From Spirochaetales bacterium (lineage in GTDB: Bacteria; Spirochaetota; Spirochaetia; SZUA-6; DRHE01), in the NCBI GenBank assembly GCA_030604195.1, contig JAUVWI010000017.1, positions 1 to 57,435 on the forward strand: DNA of 57,435 nt, given 5' to 3'. This document shows, one piece after another, positions 35,154 to 43,265 of this stretch; within the stretch, counting starts at the first letter, position 1, and the number at the start of each line of letters is the position of its first letter. The notes below the pieces were generated by a model. It did not search any database and was not told the origin of the DNA. It worked only from the letters and a program-made list of their open reading frames with translations. A program made the translations under genes and the position numbers.

Positions 35154-36275
35154 TTAATTTCTCCAAACGGATTCAATCAGTTTCCGGGAGCCTTCAAGCT
35201 TCTTTAACCGAGCTTCAAGGGTGGGATGGTCATAAAGGTCTGTCATTGATTCTGATTTATGGCCAGTCAGAGCTTGTAAAATTTCAAGTGGGAGCACCTG
35301 GCGCATTACTGTATTAAAAGTATGCCTGAAGCTGTGACAGACTATGTTTTTTCCAGTGGTCTCTATCTTCGCCCGGGCAATGCAGGGGCGGAAGTATTTT
35401 GATAAATAATCCCTGCTCCAGGGCTTATCTTTACCATTACCGAAAAATATAAGATCAACATTTTCAGAGAACGGCGTTTCTTTGAACCATTCATTTAATA
35501 GTCTCTGTGCTTTCGCGGGGAGCAGGACAATACGCACGTCCTTGCTCTTTGTCGTTCCGATACTGCTATCCGCTTTAACAGCTTTGTCTATAAGCAGAGC
35601 GCCGTCACTTATATTATGCAGCCATTGAAGCGCCCGTACTTCTCCGGTACGAATTCCCGTTGACGCGAGTATTATATAACAGGTGGCATGTTTGAGAGAG
35701 CCCCATATTTCCAGCAGCTTCTCTCGGTCATCGGGGAAAAGCTGCTTAAGCTCGGCAACTGTAAAAACATCTCTTTTTTTTGCTTCATTACCAAATGGCT
35801 CGACTCTGTCCAGGACATTCTTTTCTAGTAGCTCTGCATCCTCAGCATCTCTAAGTACGATCCTAAAGCTATACAAGATATGATTCTTTGTTTGATTCGA
35901 CAGCGCCTGGGAAGTAAGCCAGTTCTCAATGCTTCGTTTATTCAGCTCAGTTAAGTAATATTTTCCAAATTCGGGAAGGATATAGTTTCTTAGGTGTGCT
36001 CTTCTTTCGTGTGCAACTTGCTTTGAAAATGATCTGCCTTTAGAATGCTGCCTTTTAATCCAGGGGCAACGATCCCAGAGGAAGAAGTCCTTCGAAAAAT
36101 CATTCAAGGTAATATCTGATACTTTACCTCTCTCTACGAACTTTCTTGCTTCTTGCTTAGCCTCATGTTTTAAGCTTTTACCGGTTGATCTGGCTATCCG
36201 CTCATTACCTTTGTAGTAATAAAAGTACCAGGTCTTAGAGCCTTTTCGCCTAAAAAGGGTGTAATCGTCTCTCAC
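35154..36275 (-). CDS. Phage-type tyrosine integrase
   Basis: The 373-residue integrase has an N-terminal arm-binding part (about residues 1-60), a core-binding domain (about 80-165) and a catalytic domain. Catalytic residues are Arg in STGIRTGEVRALQW, Lys in TKSKDVR, His-x-x-Arg in CHSFRHTFNT, the second His in LTGHKSESMT and Tyr in DLYDHPT. It lies next to the intact tRNA-Arg(TCT) with the GGTGTAA sites immediately upstream of its start codon, so its own binding may control its expression. Confidence 0.93.
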   Translation of the reverse strand: MRDDYTLFRRKGSKTWYFYYYKGNERIARSTGKSLKHEAKQEARKFVERGKVSDITLNDFSKDFFLWDRCPWIKRQHSKGRSFSKQVAHERRAHLRNYILPEFGKYYLTELNKRSIENWLTSQALSNQTKNHILYSFRIVLRDAEDAELLEKNVLDRVEPFGNEAKKRDVFTVAELKQLFPDDREKLLEIWGSLKHATCYIILASTGIRTGEVRALQWLHNISDGALLIDKAVKADSSIGTTKSKDVRIVLLPAKAQRLLNEWFKETPFSENVDLIFFGNGKDKPWSRDYLSKYFRPCIARAKIETTGKNIVCHSFRHTFNTVMRQVLPLEILQALTGHKSESMTDLYDHPTLEARLKKLEGSRKLIESVWRN

Positions 36276-36281
36276 ATTTTA

Positions 36282-36306
36282 TTTTTGGTGTAAATTTTGG
36301 TGTAAG
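36282..36306. promoter_or_regulatory. Candidate integrase arm sites, right end
   Basis: Two direct copies of TTTTGGTGTAA (36283-36293 and 36295-36305) lie between the integrase start and the attachment repeat. They match the doublet at 23048-23069. A single TTGGTGTAAAT also forms the last bases of the window. Confidence 0.5.
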
Positions 36307-36341
36307 TCAAGCCCTAAACAGGTATTTTTCTTAGAAATTAA

Positions 36342-36389
36342 AGCACGTCCAGCAGGATTCGAACCTGCGACCCACAGCTTAGAAGGCTG
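36342..36389. repeat. Attachment site attR (within tRNA-Arg)
   Basis: The 48 bp are identical to 22889-22936. Here the repeat forms the 3' half of the complete tRNA-Arg(TCT), so insertion preserves a working tRNA. Confidence 0.92.
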
Positions 36390-36417
36390 TTGCTCTATCC
36401 AACTGAGCTATGGACGC
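36344..36417 (-). tRNA. tRNA-Arg (anticodon TCT), integration target
   Basis: The acceptor is GCGTCCA/TGGACGT with a G-U first pair and discriminator G. The anticodon loop CTTCTAA gives TCT. The T arm is GCAGGTTCGAATCCTGC. It is the host tRNA into which the element inserted. Confidence 0.95.
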
Positions 36418-36420
36418 TCG

Positions 36421-36493
36421 TCGGGATGAGAGGATTCGAACCTCCGATCTCCTGCTCCCAAAGCAGGCGCCCTAGCCCCTAGGCTACATCCCG
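36421..36493 (-). tRNA. tRNA-Pro (anticodon TGG)
   Basis: The acceptor is CGGGATG/CATCCCG with discriminator A. The anticodon loop TTTGGGA gives TGG. It lies 3 nt upstream of tRNA-Arg(TCT) and is probably co-transcribed with it. Confidence 0.95.
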
Positions 36494-36599
36494 GGTATAT
36501 CTGACCCAATATAAGACTATTTGAAGGTACAGGTCAATAGTCGACCCTGGTAGGAATGAGATTATAAAACTCAGGTTTAACTGCTTCAGTTTAAGCCGT

Positions 36600-37067
36600 T
36601 CAGTTAGTATGAAGGGAATCCCGGCCGGTGATCGATTTAACAAACCCGCTTTTATCAGCCCCTTCACTGAAGATAACGAGCAGTGTATCTTCACCACCAA
36701 TACTACCAAGCACATAGGGAATTTCGAGGCGGTCTATGGCAAAGCTTACACTGTGGCCGTGACCGAGTTTTGTTCTAATCACTGCCAGATTACCTGAAAA
36801 GTGGATATCGGTAATACCGCGGCTTATATCATCCCGCAGATATGGTTCCGGTGTAGGATTTACCTTTTCTTTTATAACATAGATATAACCATCAACCGGG
36901 TCAGGCACCCGGGCTATACCTAAGAATTTAATATCCCGCGAAAGGGTGGCTTGAGTAACATTATCACCCTCCTGCTGCAGCCGCCGTTGAAGCTGTTCCT
37001 GGTTGTGGATCTTTTCCTGGCTAAGGATAGTGAGAATCAGCCTTCTTCTGGATTCCTGGCCTGTCAG
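36600..37067 (-). CDS. argR: Arginine repressor ArgR
   Basis: The 155-residue DNA-binding protein controls arginine metabolism genes. The N-terminal winged helix has NQEQLQRRLQQEG and the recognition helix TQATLSRDIK (about residues 38-47). The C-terminal oligomerisation domain has VLGSIGGEDTLLVIF, in which the arginine-contacting acidic pair reads Glu-Asp. The first ATG/GTG/TTG in frame (GTG at 36908) would remove the whole DNA-binding domain. The frame opens at 37091, and CTG at 37067, 5 nt after GGAGG, is the best start. A TATAAT box lies at 37094-37099 on the minus strand. Confidence 0.85.
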   Translation of the reverse strand: MTGQESRRRLILTILSQEKIHNQEQLQRRLQQEGDNVTQATLSRDIKFLGIARVPDPVDGYIYVIKEKVNPTPEPYLRDDISRGITDIHFSGNLAVIRTKLGHGHSVSFAIDRLEIPYVLGSIGGEDTLLVIFSEGADKSGFVKSITGRDSLHTN

Positions 37068-37113
37068 ATATTCCTCCTTTCCCCGCAGTATTGATTATAC
37101 TTTATATTTATCC

Positions 37114-37186
37114 ATCGCAGATTACATCCGCAACCGAAGTTCTCAAGACAGAAGTCCAACTCAATATATTCGGGCGCTGGACTTTA
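37114..37186 (+). repeat. Dispersed intergenic repeat, copy C (short)
   Basis: It matches copies A and B from ATCGCAGATTACATCCG through ACCGAAGTTCT and the AAGTCCA...TGGACTT core, then diverges right after TGGACTT. It lies between argR and the divergent phosphoglycerate mutase gene. The ORF across it on the plus strand is a product of the repeat. Confidence 0.78.
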
Positions 37187-37388
37187 ATATTTCTTGTTAA
37201 AATAACAAGCTTTTGAGCTATCATAGTATATATTTCGTAGAATTGTCAAAAGAATTTTTTATTTATCCTGCTGTTTTCCTTTTAAAGGCTACCTGACCGA
37301 GTTTTCCGCAGGCGCTTATAAATTCCAGGGCTGCTTGACCAAAGAGCGGCTGAAAAAGTACCATTATTTAAAAATATGGAGAAAAAAT

Positions 37389-38597
37389 ATGGATAAATAC
37401 CTGGAAGATTTGATCGAGCAAAGTGAAAAAAGGATCGTTTTTCTGATTCTCGACGGGCTCGGCGGGCTGCCTTTAGAGAGGGGCGGCAAAACCGAATTGG
37501 AGAGCGCGGCCACGCCCAATCTGGACGCCCTGGCAGCAGATTCGGAATGCGGACTGCATCAGCCTATAGGTTTTGGCGTTACCCCGGGCTCAGCTCCTGG
37601 TCATTTCGCGTTATTCGGCTACCAGCCTACTGATTATCCCATTGGCAGAGGGGTGGTGGCAGCCATGGGAATCGGTTTTCCCATGAAAGCCGGTGATGTA
37701 GCTGCGCGTATGAATTTTGCATCGCGTGATGAACAGGGAAATATAACCGACCGCCGGGCCGGGCGTATTCCGACTGATGAATGCGCCGGGTTGTGCGAAC
37801 TGCTTAACCAGGTGGCCATAAGCGGGGTTGAGATCTTTATAAAACCGGTTCAGGATTACCGCGCCGTGGTAATTTTTCGGGGTGAAGGTTTATCCGATCA
37901 AGTGGCTGATACCGATCCCCAGAAAGTGGGAGTAAAGGCCCTGGATCCCAAAGCGCTCTCTGCTGCAGGGAAAAAAACCGCAGGGATTGTCAAAGAGTTT
38001 ATCAGCCAATCCCTGGAAATCCTTAAAAATGAAAAGCCGGCGAATGCGCTGCTGATGCGCGGTTTTGCCGAGCTTCCCCATATTCCCTCCATGCCGGAAC
38101 TTTTCGGCCTTAAACCCCTGGCCCTGGCTGTATATCCCGATTATAAGGGAATAAGCCGGCTCCTGGGTATGCAGGTTATTGAAAATCTGAGCGGTCTGGA
38201 TGATCAGCTGGACGCGCTTAAAAGTTACTGGCAGAATTTTGACTTCTTTTTTATCCATCATAAGTACACGGACTCTAAGGGTGAAGACGGCAATTTTAAG
38301 GGAAAGGTCGCGGAAATTGAAAAGGTGGATGCTATTGTTCCAAAAATCCTGGAAATGAAACCTGATGTATTGGTGGTTACCGGCGACCACTCCACACCGG
38401 CCCTGTTAAAAGCCCATTCCAGCCACCCGGTGCCCTTTTTAATACACACTCCGCTTGTTTCCCTTACTCGTTCCGGCGGGGCAAAAGAGTTCGGCGAACG
38501 CGCCTGCGCCGGGGATGTATGGGGAGTGATTGAAGGCACAAATTTAATTCGCATCGCTTTAGGCTATGCGGGCAAACTGAAAAAATATGGAGCATAA
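37389..38597 (+). CDS. apgM: Cofactor-independent phosphoglycerate mutase, archaeal type
   Basis: The 402-residue enzyme interconverts 3- and 2-phosphoglycerate in glycolysis. It belongs to the alkaline-phosphatase superfamily: metal and catalytic residues are in FLILDGLGGLP, the Ser region in GVTPGSAPGHFALFGY, DRRAGRIPT and VTGDHSTPALLKAHSSHPVPF. The start at ATG 37389 follows GGAG; an in-frame ATG 54 nt upstream is less likely. The archaeal form occurs in some bacteria including spirochaetes. Confidence 0.9.
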   Translation: MDKYLEDLIEQSEKRIVFLILDGLGGLPLERGGKTELESAATPNLDALAADSECGLHQPIGFGVTPGSAPGHFALFGYQPTDYPIGRGVVAAMGIGFPMKAGDVAARMNFASRDEQGNITDRRAGRIPTDECAGLCELLNQVAISGVEIFIKPVQDYRAVVIFRGEGLSDQVADTDPQKVGVKALDPKALSAAGKKTAGIVKEFISQSLEILKNEKPANALLMRGFAELPHIPSMPELFGLKPLALAVYPDYKGISRLLGMQVIENLSGLDDQLDALKSYWQNFDFFFIHHKYTDSKGEDGNFKGKVAEIEKVDAIVPKILEMKPDVLVVTGDHSTPALLKAHSSHPVPFLIHTPLVSLTRSGGAKEFGERACAGDVWGVIEGTNLIRIALGYAGKLKKYGA

Positions 38598-38606
38598 GCC
38601 CAAGAT

Positions 38607-39212
38607 TTGACCGTTAATGAGGATCTCCTTTCTATCTGCCAGAACAGCGGGGAAGCAGCATTCAGGATCTATGAACCTGTTGATACTGTAATTGTCCTGG
38701 GCGCCGGACGCATGGCGGAGAATGATCTGCTAACCGCTCCGAGCTGCGGTATTTCTGTTTTAAAGAGAAAAGGAGGGGGCGGCACAGTCGTGCTCTCTCC
38801 GGGGCAGGTGGTTTTAGCCCTGGTTAAAGAGGTTTCACAGCCCTTTGGCAACCGGGAATATGCTCAAGCCATCAATTCCTGGTTTAAGCAGGCGCTTTTT
38901 GAAATGGGCATAAACCGCGTGGAGGAGCGCGGCATTTCCGATCTGTGCTTAGGGGGAAGGAAGATACTGGGCAGCTCGCTCTTCCGCCGCCGCCGCCTGC
39001 TTTTTTACCAGGCAAGCCTGCTGGTCTGCAACGATCTGACTCTTTTCAGCCGTTACTTAAGTTATCCATCAATTGTGCCGGAATATCGTCAGGGGCGGAG
39101 TCATGAAGCTTTCTGCACCAATCTTCACCGGGAGGGTTTCACCTTTCCGGTTGCTGAAGTAATTGAGAGGCTGGAAAGAGTGGTCCGGAGGCAGCTGCCC
39201 CAGCTCTGTTAG
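38607..39212 (+). CDS. Lipoate-protein ligase family protein
   Basis: The 201-residue protein has the biotin/lipoate ligase fold: ISVLKRKGGGGTVVLSPGQ corresponds to the RRxxGGGxVxHD region, and LCLGGRKILGSS to the lysine-bearing GxKI motif. It may attach lipoate or octanoate to 2-oxoacid dehydrogenase or glycine cleavage proteins. It is short for LplA and lacks the accessory domain. The frame offers only TTG as start. It follows apgM by 9 nt and its end overlaps the convergent gene by 4 nt. Confidence 0.68.
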   Translation: MTVNEDLLSICQNSGEAAFRIYEPVDTVIVLGAGRMAENDLLTAPSCGISVLKRKGGGGTVVLSPGQVVLALVKEVSQPFGNREYAQAINSWFKQALFEMGINRVEERGISDLCLGGRKILGSSLFRRRRLLFYQASLLVCNDLTLFSRYLSYPSIVPEYRQGRSHEAFCTNLHREGFTFPVAEVIERLERVVRRQLPQLC

Positions 39213-39841
39213 GGTTGTGCACCTCTTTTTGGTGGTTTGCGGCAGTTAAGCCTGGTTATTTCTTCCCAGCGGCTATTCTGCCACCATTCGCCAGGGTGTG
39301 AAAAACTTTCAAGCTTCAAGATAGCTAAAGAATAAGAGGAAAAATGCACGGGCCCGGGGATTCTCAAGTTTTTTATCACTTTTTTTATTACTTTGCCGAA
39401 GTCGGCAAGTCTTTCCGGCGCTGTCAGGAAAAAACCTTCGGTGCAGGGAAAGGGCAATCCCGGAGAACCTGCCTTTTTCACTGAGCCTGGCAAGGGTAAG
39501 AAATAATTCTTCAATTCCTGCTTAAGACTATCATAGCCGCCATTAGAATCAACTGTCAGGAATAAATTCCCCTGATATTCCCGGTAATGACCGGTGGTAA
39601 TGGAAAAGGCCCTGCCGATTTTCTCTTTGAGCTGCACTTCCTGCAGAGTGTACCGGCCTGGGGGCAGAAATAGAAGCGGTATAAGCGGGGGAAGCGCGGC
39701 CGCAGAGACCAGGCAATAGTCACTGAAGAGCCGCTCCCTGATAAGATCAATTTGCCGGCTGATATTGCTCGGGGGTATAATTGCGGCTAAGAGATGTTCT
39801 CTGCCCTGGTTTAAGGGGGAGCGGTTACCTTCTTTTTCCAT
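39209..39841 (-). CDS. 2H-phosphoesterase-like protein (degenerate LigT family)
   Basis: The 210-residue protein resembles 2'-5' RNA ligase/cyclic phosphodiesterases in its layout (LLFLPPGRYTLQEVQL and VHFSSYSLAILKL). The second HxS motif is visible at HFS (about residue 175). The first HxT/S is not evident, so activity is doubtful. The start at ATG 39841 is chosen because the longer frame would overlap the divergent gene at 39915. Confidence 0.45.
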   Translation of the reverse strand: MEKEGNRSPLNQGREHLLAAIIPPSNISRQIDLIRERLFSDYCLVSAAALPPLIPLLFLPPGRYTLQEVQLKEKIGRAFSITTGHYREYQGNLFLTVDSNGGYDSLKQELKNYFLPLPGSVKKAGSPGLPFPCTEGFFLTAPERLADFGKVIKKVIKNLRIPGPVHFSSYSLAILKLESFSHPGEWWQNSRWEEITRLNCRKPPKRGAQP

Positions 39842-39914
39842 TGCAAATCCAAAGGTATAATGGCATAATGATCCGGTTATAGCAAATAGTTCTTTAGAAG
39901 ACAGGGGGGGAGCA

Positions 39915-40682
39915 ATGAAGAAAAAAGTAGAAAGAATTGCCGGAAAATTTGCCGAGATTATCTCCGGTTGGAATAGTGTTGAGGCTATTATACTGGGCGA
40001 AGCCGCTGAAATTGAGACCATAGATCCCTATTTTAATATTAATCTGGATATCTACCACCTGGGAACACTACCGCCGCGGAATGACCGCAAAGAGAAGCTT
40101 AAAATTGGCATTATGCTTGAGACCTCGCTGGTTTTTCCCGAGGATAGATTCCTGGTTGAGGATCTGCCGGTAAGGATCCGTTACAAGGAAACTAACCGTT
40201 TTGACCTGATATTAAAACGTATTGAAGAGTATTTATGGGTCTTTCGGGATTCAGGCACCAATATGTTCTACCGGCTTACCAGGGGCCAGGTGCTTTTCAG
40301 TAAAAATGATTGGCTGAAAACCATCCAGAAGCGGCTGGAAGAGCCGCCGGAGGATTTCTGGAAAATTATCATGGATTCCACCCGTTTTTCTATTGAGTTT
40401 TACCTTAATGACCTGGATGCCTCGGTATACCGTAACGACCGGCTCTTTTACCTCCATTCTGCGGCCAGTTTCATTAGAAGCATGTGCAGTTTCCTCTTTG
40501 CCTATAATAAGCAGTTCGAACCCTCCAGCAGGATGCTCTATGAGCGTGTAAAGGCGCTCCCCAGGCTGCCGGATGAATTTATCGGCAGGTTTGAGAGCTT
40601 CTTAAGGCACGATATGGAGCTGCCGCCCAAGCGAAAGCGCGAGATAGCCAGGCTGATGGCAAAGAGTATCCTGTCTTTGTAA
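39915..40682 (+). CDS. Nucleotidyltransferase-like protein of unknown function
   Basis: The 255-residue protein follows GACAGGGGGGGAGCA. The first third (EAIILGEAAEIETIDPYFNINLDIYHLG) recalls nucleotidyltransferase (DUF4037-like) folds with scattered acidic residues. The rest is helical with conserved-looking aromatic residues. The catalytic GS...D-x-D motif is not clear. The next gene follows 8 nt later and is probably in the same operon. Confidence 0.5.
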   Translation: MKKKVERIAGKFAEIISGWNSVEAIILGEAAEIETIDPYFNINLDIYHLGTLPPRNDRKEKLKIGIMLETSLVFPEDRFLVEDLPVRIRYKETNRFDLILKRIEEYLWVFRDSGTNMFYRLTRGQVLFSKNDWLKTIQKRLEEPPEDFWKIIMDSTRFSIEFYLNDLDASVYRNDRLFYLHSAASFIRSMCSFLFAYNKQFEPSSRMLYERVKALPRLPDEFIGRFESFLRHDMELPPKRKREIARLMAKSILSL

Positions 40683-40690
40683 TATAGATT

Positions 40691-42079
40691 TTGAGAATAT
40701 TATTCTATTTTTGGATATTACTCTTTCTGCTTGGCATAAGCGGATGCGATGGGGGCGGTGGTGGAGAGCCGGTTGTCGCGGAAGCGGAGGCGGCACGGCA
40801 TGATACTCCTGCTTTGTCCTATGATATCTCTCTGAATGCAAAAGCGCGGGTGCTGGATATTTCTGCCGGCAAAGATCAATATCCTGCTTCGCTGTTGCTG
40901 AGCCTGCCCAGGGAGATGTTTTTAGCGCCGCCTCCGGCAAATAACAGGTGGATATGGACACTTGTCCTTGACCTGATCGTTCCCATTGAGGGGACCTGGG
41001 CGGATTTCAGAGGTTTGGACCAGGGAATTATCCTGGGTGCAGGTGGATGGGCCAAATTAACCCTGGAAGCCGCCGGGGAAAAAGAAAAATATTCCGTAGA
41101 GGTAAAACCGGGTAATCGCAGGGTATATATCTATCCCCATTCCGACTTGCTTCCCCTGGAGCTAATTAACTTCAGCGGGGAAAATGAAGAGGTGCAGGTT
41201 ACCATTAGGGGTTTGCAGCTTCTGTTGGGATATGGAACCCCCCTGCTGCCCCTGCCTGCTGATCCCGGAACCGTGCTGGCTTATAACCAGGAAGAGTGGC
41301 GTGACCCTGATTTTGAGCTTTTTTCCTGGGATCTATATCCCCATATTCTTATTATAGACACCGCAGATTATTCCGTACAGGACCGCTTTTTTAAAAGGCT
41401 GGCCTTCTATGTTGAAAAGAAGGGGTTCAGGGGAAATATTTTCACGCTTGCGGAGCTGGCAGGAAAGCATGGTTACAATGCTCATGATTACCGTGCCAAG
41501 GATCTGGCCCGCTTTTTTAATAAGGTAGAGAGATCTCCCCTTACCCGGGAGGAAGAGCGTCTAAAAAGTATTCTTACTGAAAACGGGGTTATAATAAAGA
41601 AGAGTTCGGGATATGAGCCGGGAGAGGGCGGGATTATCTCGATTTCCAGGAGTTCCTCAAAAGCGCTGCGCTGCCACCTGCTTACCCATGAAATCTTTCA
41701 TGGTATATTTTTTTCCCGCCCCGATTACAGAGAGGGTTGTTTCGCAGCCTGGCAGGAGCTTTCTTTTGAAGAGCAGGAGTACTGGCTTTTATTCCTGAAC
41801 TGGGCAGGATATGACACTGCAGATCACTATCTGGTGGTGAATGAGTTCCAGGCCTACCTTATGCAACAACCGCGGCGGGGAGTAGATTACTACTTCCGGG
41901 AACTGGTGCCGGGGCGTTTAATTGAAAGCTATCCGCAGAAAGAAGCCCGCATCCGTAGAATTCTGGAGGCCGGTAATAGCGGCTTTACCCCTTCCTTTGA
42001 CCGCCTGCAGGGCCTGCTGCAGAGCAGACCGGCTGTCAAGGGCGGCGAAGTGGTTACCATCAAGCGCCAAAGGCTTTAA
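40691..42079 (+). CDS. Lipoprotein with HEXXH metalloprotease motif
   Basis: The 462-residue protein has a signal peptide with lipobox LLGISGC (cleavage before Cys 19) followed by a glycine run, so it should be membrane-anchored outside the cytoplasm. Zinc-binding HEIFH (about residues 335-339, in LLTHEIFHGIFF) and a downstream NEFQAY Glu (about 380) form a zincin-like site. The first half looks like beta-sandwich domains. The substrate is unknown. The start is TTG at 40691. It converges on nifS with a 20-nt overlap. Confidence 0.62.
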   Translation: MRILFYFWILLFLLGISGCDGGGGGEPVVAEAEAARHDTPALSYDISLNAKARVLDISAGKDQYPASLLLSLPREMFLAPPPANNRWIWTLVLDLIVPIEGTWADFRGLDQGIILGAGGWAKLTLEAAGEKEKYSVEVKPGNRRVYIYPHSDLLPLELINFSGENEEVQVTIRGLQLLLGYGTPLLPLPADPGTVLAYNQEEWRDPDFELFSWDLYPHILIIDTADYSVQDRFFKRLAFYVEKKGFRGNIFTLAELAGKHGYNAHDYRAKDLARFFNKVERSPLTREEERLKSILTENGVIIKKSSGYEPGEGGIISISRSSSKALRCHLLTHEIFHGIFFSRPDYREGCFAAWQELSFEEQEYWLLFLNWAGYDTADHYLVVNEFQAYLMQQPRRGVDYYFRELVPGRLIESYPQKEARIRRILEAGNSGFTPSFDRLQGLLQSRPAVKGGEVVTIKRQRL

Positions 42080-43265
42080 CATCCTCTAAAGAATGAAAGG
42101 GAGATACCCGGCGCAGTTTTTCTACTATCTCAGGCAGTACCTGTAGAACATAATCAATCTCTTCTTCGGTATTGTAGATGCTTAAGGAAAAACGCACCGA
42201 ACCGTGGATACTGGTAAAGGGCACACCCATGGCTCTCAGCACATGAGAGGGTTGGAGAGAGCCTGAAGCACAAGCGGAACCTGTGGAAGCGGCAATATTG
42301 TACTTGTCCATGGCCAGGAGCAGGGCTTCGCCCTCTACAAAGTGGATGCCGATATTGGTGGTATTGGGCAGCCGCGGCTCGGTAGTGCCGTTCACCTCTG
42401 TTGATTCAATTGCTGAAAGTATTCCCTTTTCCAGCTTATCCCGCAAATAGGCTACCCTGTTTTTTTCCCCATCAATATTTTCAGCGGCTAATTCGGCCGC
42501 CCTGCCAAGGGCTACAATATAGGGCAGGTTCTCCGTACCCCCGCGCCTGCTGCGCTCCTGGTGGCCGCCGATAATCAGGGGACGTATTTTAATGCCCCGC
42601 CTTATAAAGAGACCCCCGATTCCTTTGGGTGCATGGATTTTATGGCCTGAAAAAGAGAGCAGATCTATGGGTAGATGGTTCAAGTCTATGGGTAATTTCC
42701 CCAGGGCCTGGACTGCATCGCTGTGGAACAGGACCCCCCGCCGGTGAGCCAGGTCGCCGATTTCTCTTACCGGAAAGATCACCCCGGTTTCATTATTGGC
42801 ATACATGCAGGAAATAAGCAGGGTATCTTCCTCTATTGCTTCCTCGATTTTGTTAAGATCGATATTTCCTTTGCCGTCTACCGTGATCTCGGTAACCCTT
42901 AAGCCCTGTTTTTTCAAGTAAGGGATCTGGTTTTTGATGGCCGGATGCTCAACTGTGGTGGTGATTATATGGCGCTTTTCCGGATAAGCTTCTACCAGAC
43001 CGCGAATAGCGAAGTTGTCGCTCTCTGATCCGCAGGAGGTGAAAACAATCTCCTGGGGCTGACAGCCCAGAAGTGAAGCAATTCTCAGGCGCGCCCTGTC
43101 CAGTTCATTATCTAAATCACCCCCGAAGGAATGCATGCTCGAGGGATTGCCGTATTTTTCCTTTAAAAAGGGCAGCATCGCTTCTAATGCTTCAGGCGCT
43201 ACCCGGGTAGTGGCGTTGTTGTCTAAATAAACAACCTCTTTTCGATAGGTGTCAATGGAGCCCAT
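42060..43265 (-). CDS. nifS: Cysteine desulfurase NifS/IscS family
   Basis: The 401-residue PLP enzyme takes sulfur from cysteine for iron-sulfur cluster assembly. It shows YLDNNATTRV at the N-terminus, the PLP lysine in LLSFSGHKIHAPKG (about residue 205) and the sulfur-carrying Cys in STGSACASGSLQPSHV (about 328). The chosen ATG at 43265 follows GGAGG by 9 nt. It overlaps the end of nifU by 14 nt, so the two form an operon. Confidence 0.93.
   Translation of the reverse strand: MGSIDTYRKEVVYLDNNATTRVAPEALEAMLPFLKEKYGNPSSMHSFGGDLDNELDRARLRIASLLGCQPQEIVFTSCGSESDNFAIRGLVEAYPEKRHIITTTVEHPAIKNQIPYLKKQGLRVTEITVDGKGNIDLNKIEEAIEEDTLLISCMYANNETGVIFPVREIGDLAHRRGVLFHSDAVQALGKLPIDLNHLPIDLLSFSGHKIHAPKGIGGLFIRRGIKIRPLIIGGHQERSRRGGTENLPYIVALGRAAELAAENIDGEKNRVAYLRDKLEKGILSAIESTEVNGTTEPRLPNTTNIGIHFVEGEALLLAMDKYNIAASTGSACASGSLQPSHVLRAMGVPFTSIHGSVRFSLSIYNTEEEIDYVLQVLPEIVEKLRRVSPFHSLEDVKAFGA

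Larger units (their letters stand above)
22889..36389. mobile_element. Integrative element in tRNA-Arg(TCT), candidate phage satellite
   Basis: The element is bounded by perfect 48-bp direct repeats (22889-22936 and 36342-36389) that copy the 3' half of tRNA-Arg(TCT). A tyrosine integrase gene starts 69 nt from the intact tRNA. The interior (about 13.4 kb) is AT-rich. It encodes a primase, a topoisomerase VI-like pair, RHH and HTH regulators, a prohead-protease homologue, a second tyrosine recombinase and small unknown proteins, nearly all on the minus strand. I find no conjugation genes, no large terminase and no portal, major capsid or tail genes. This fits a satellite or a trimmed prophage better than a full phage or conjugative element. 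Confidence 0.88.

Noticed and set aside
37003..37200. Plus-strand ORF over argR start and repeat copy C, sharing SPTQYIRALD with an ORF at 7110-7301
   Set aside because: The shared peptide comes from the dispersed repeat, and the rest is antisense to argR.
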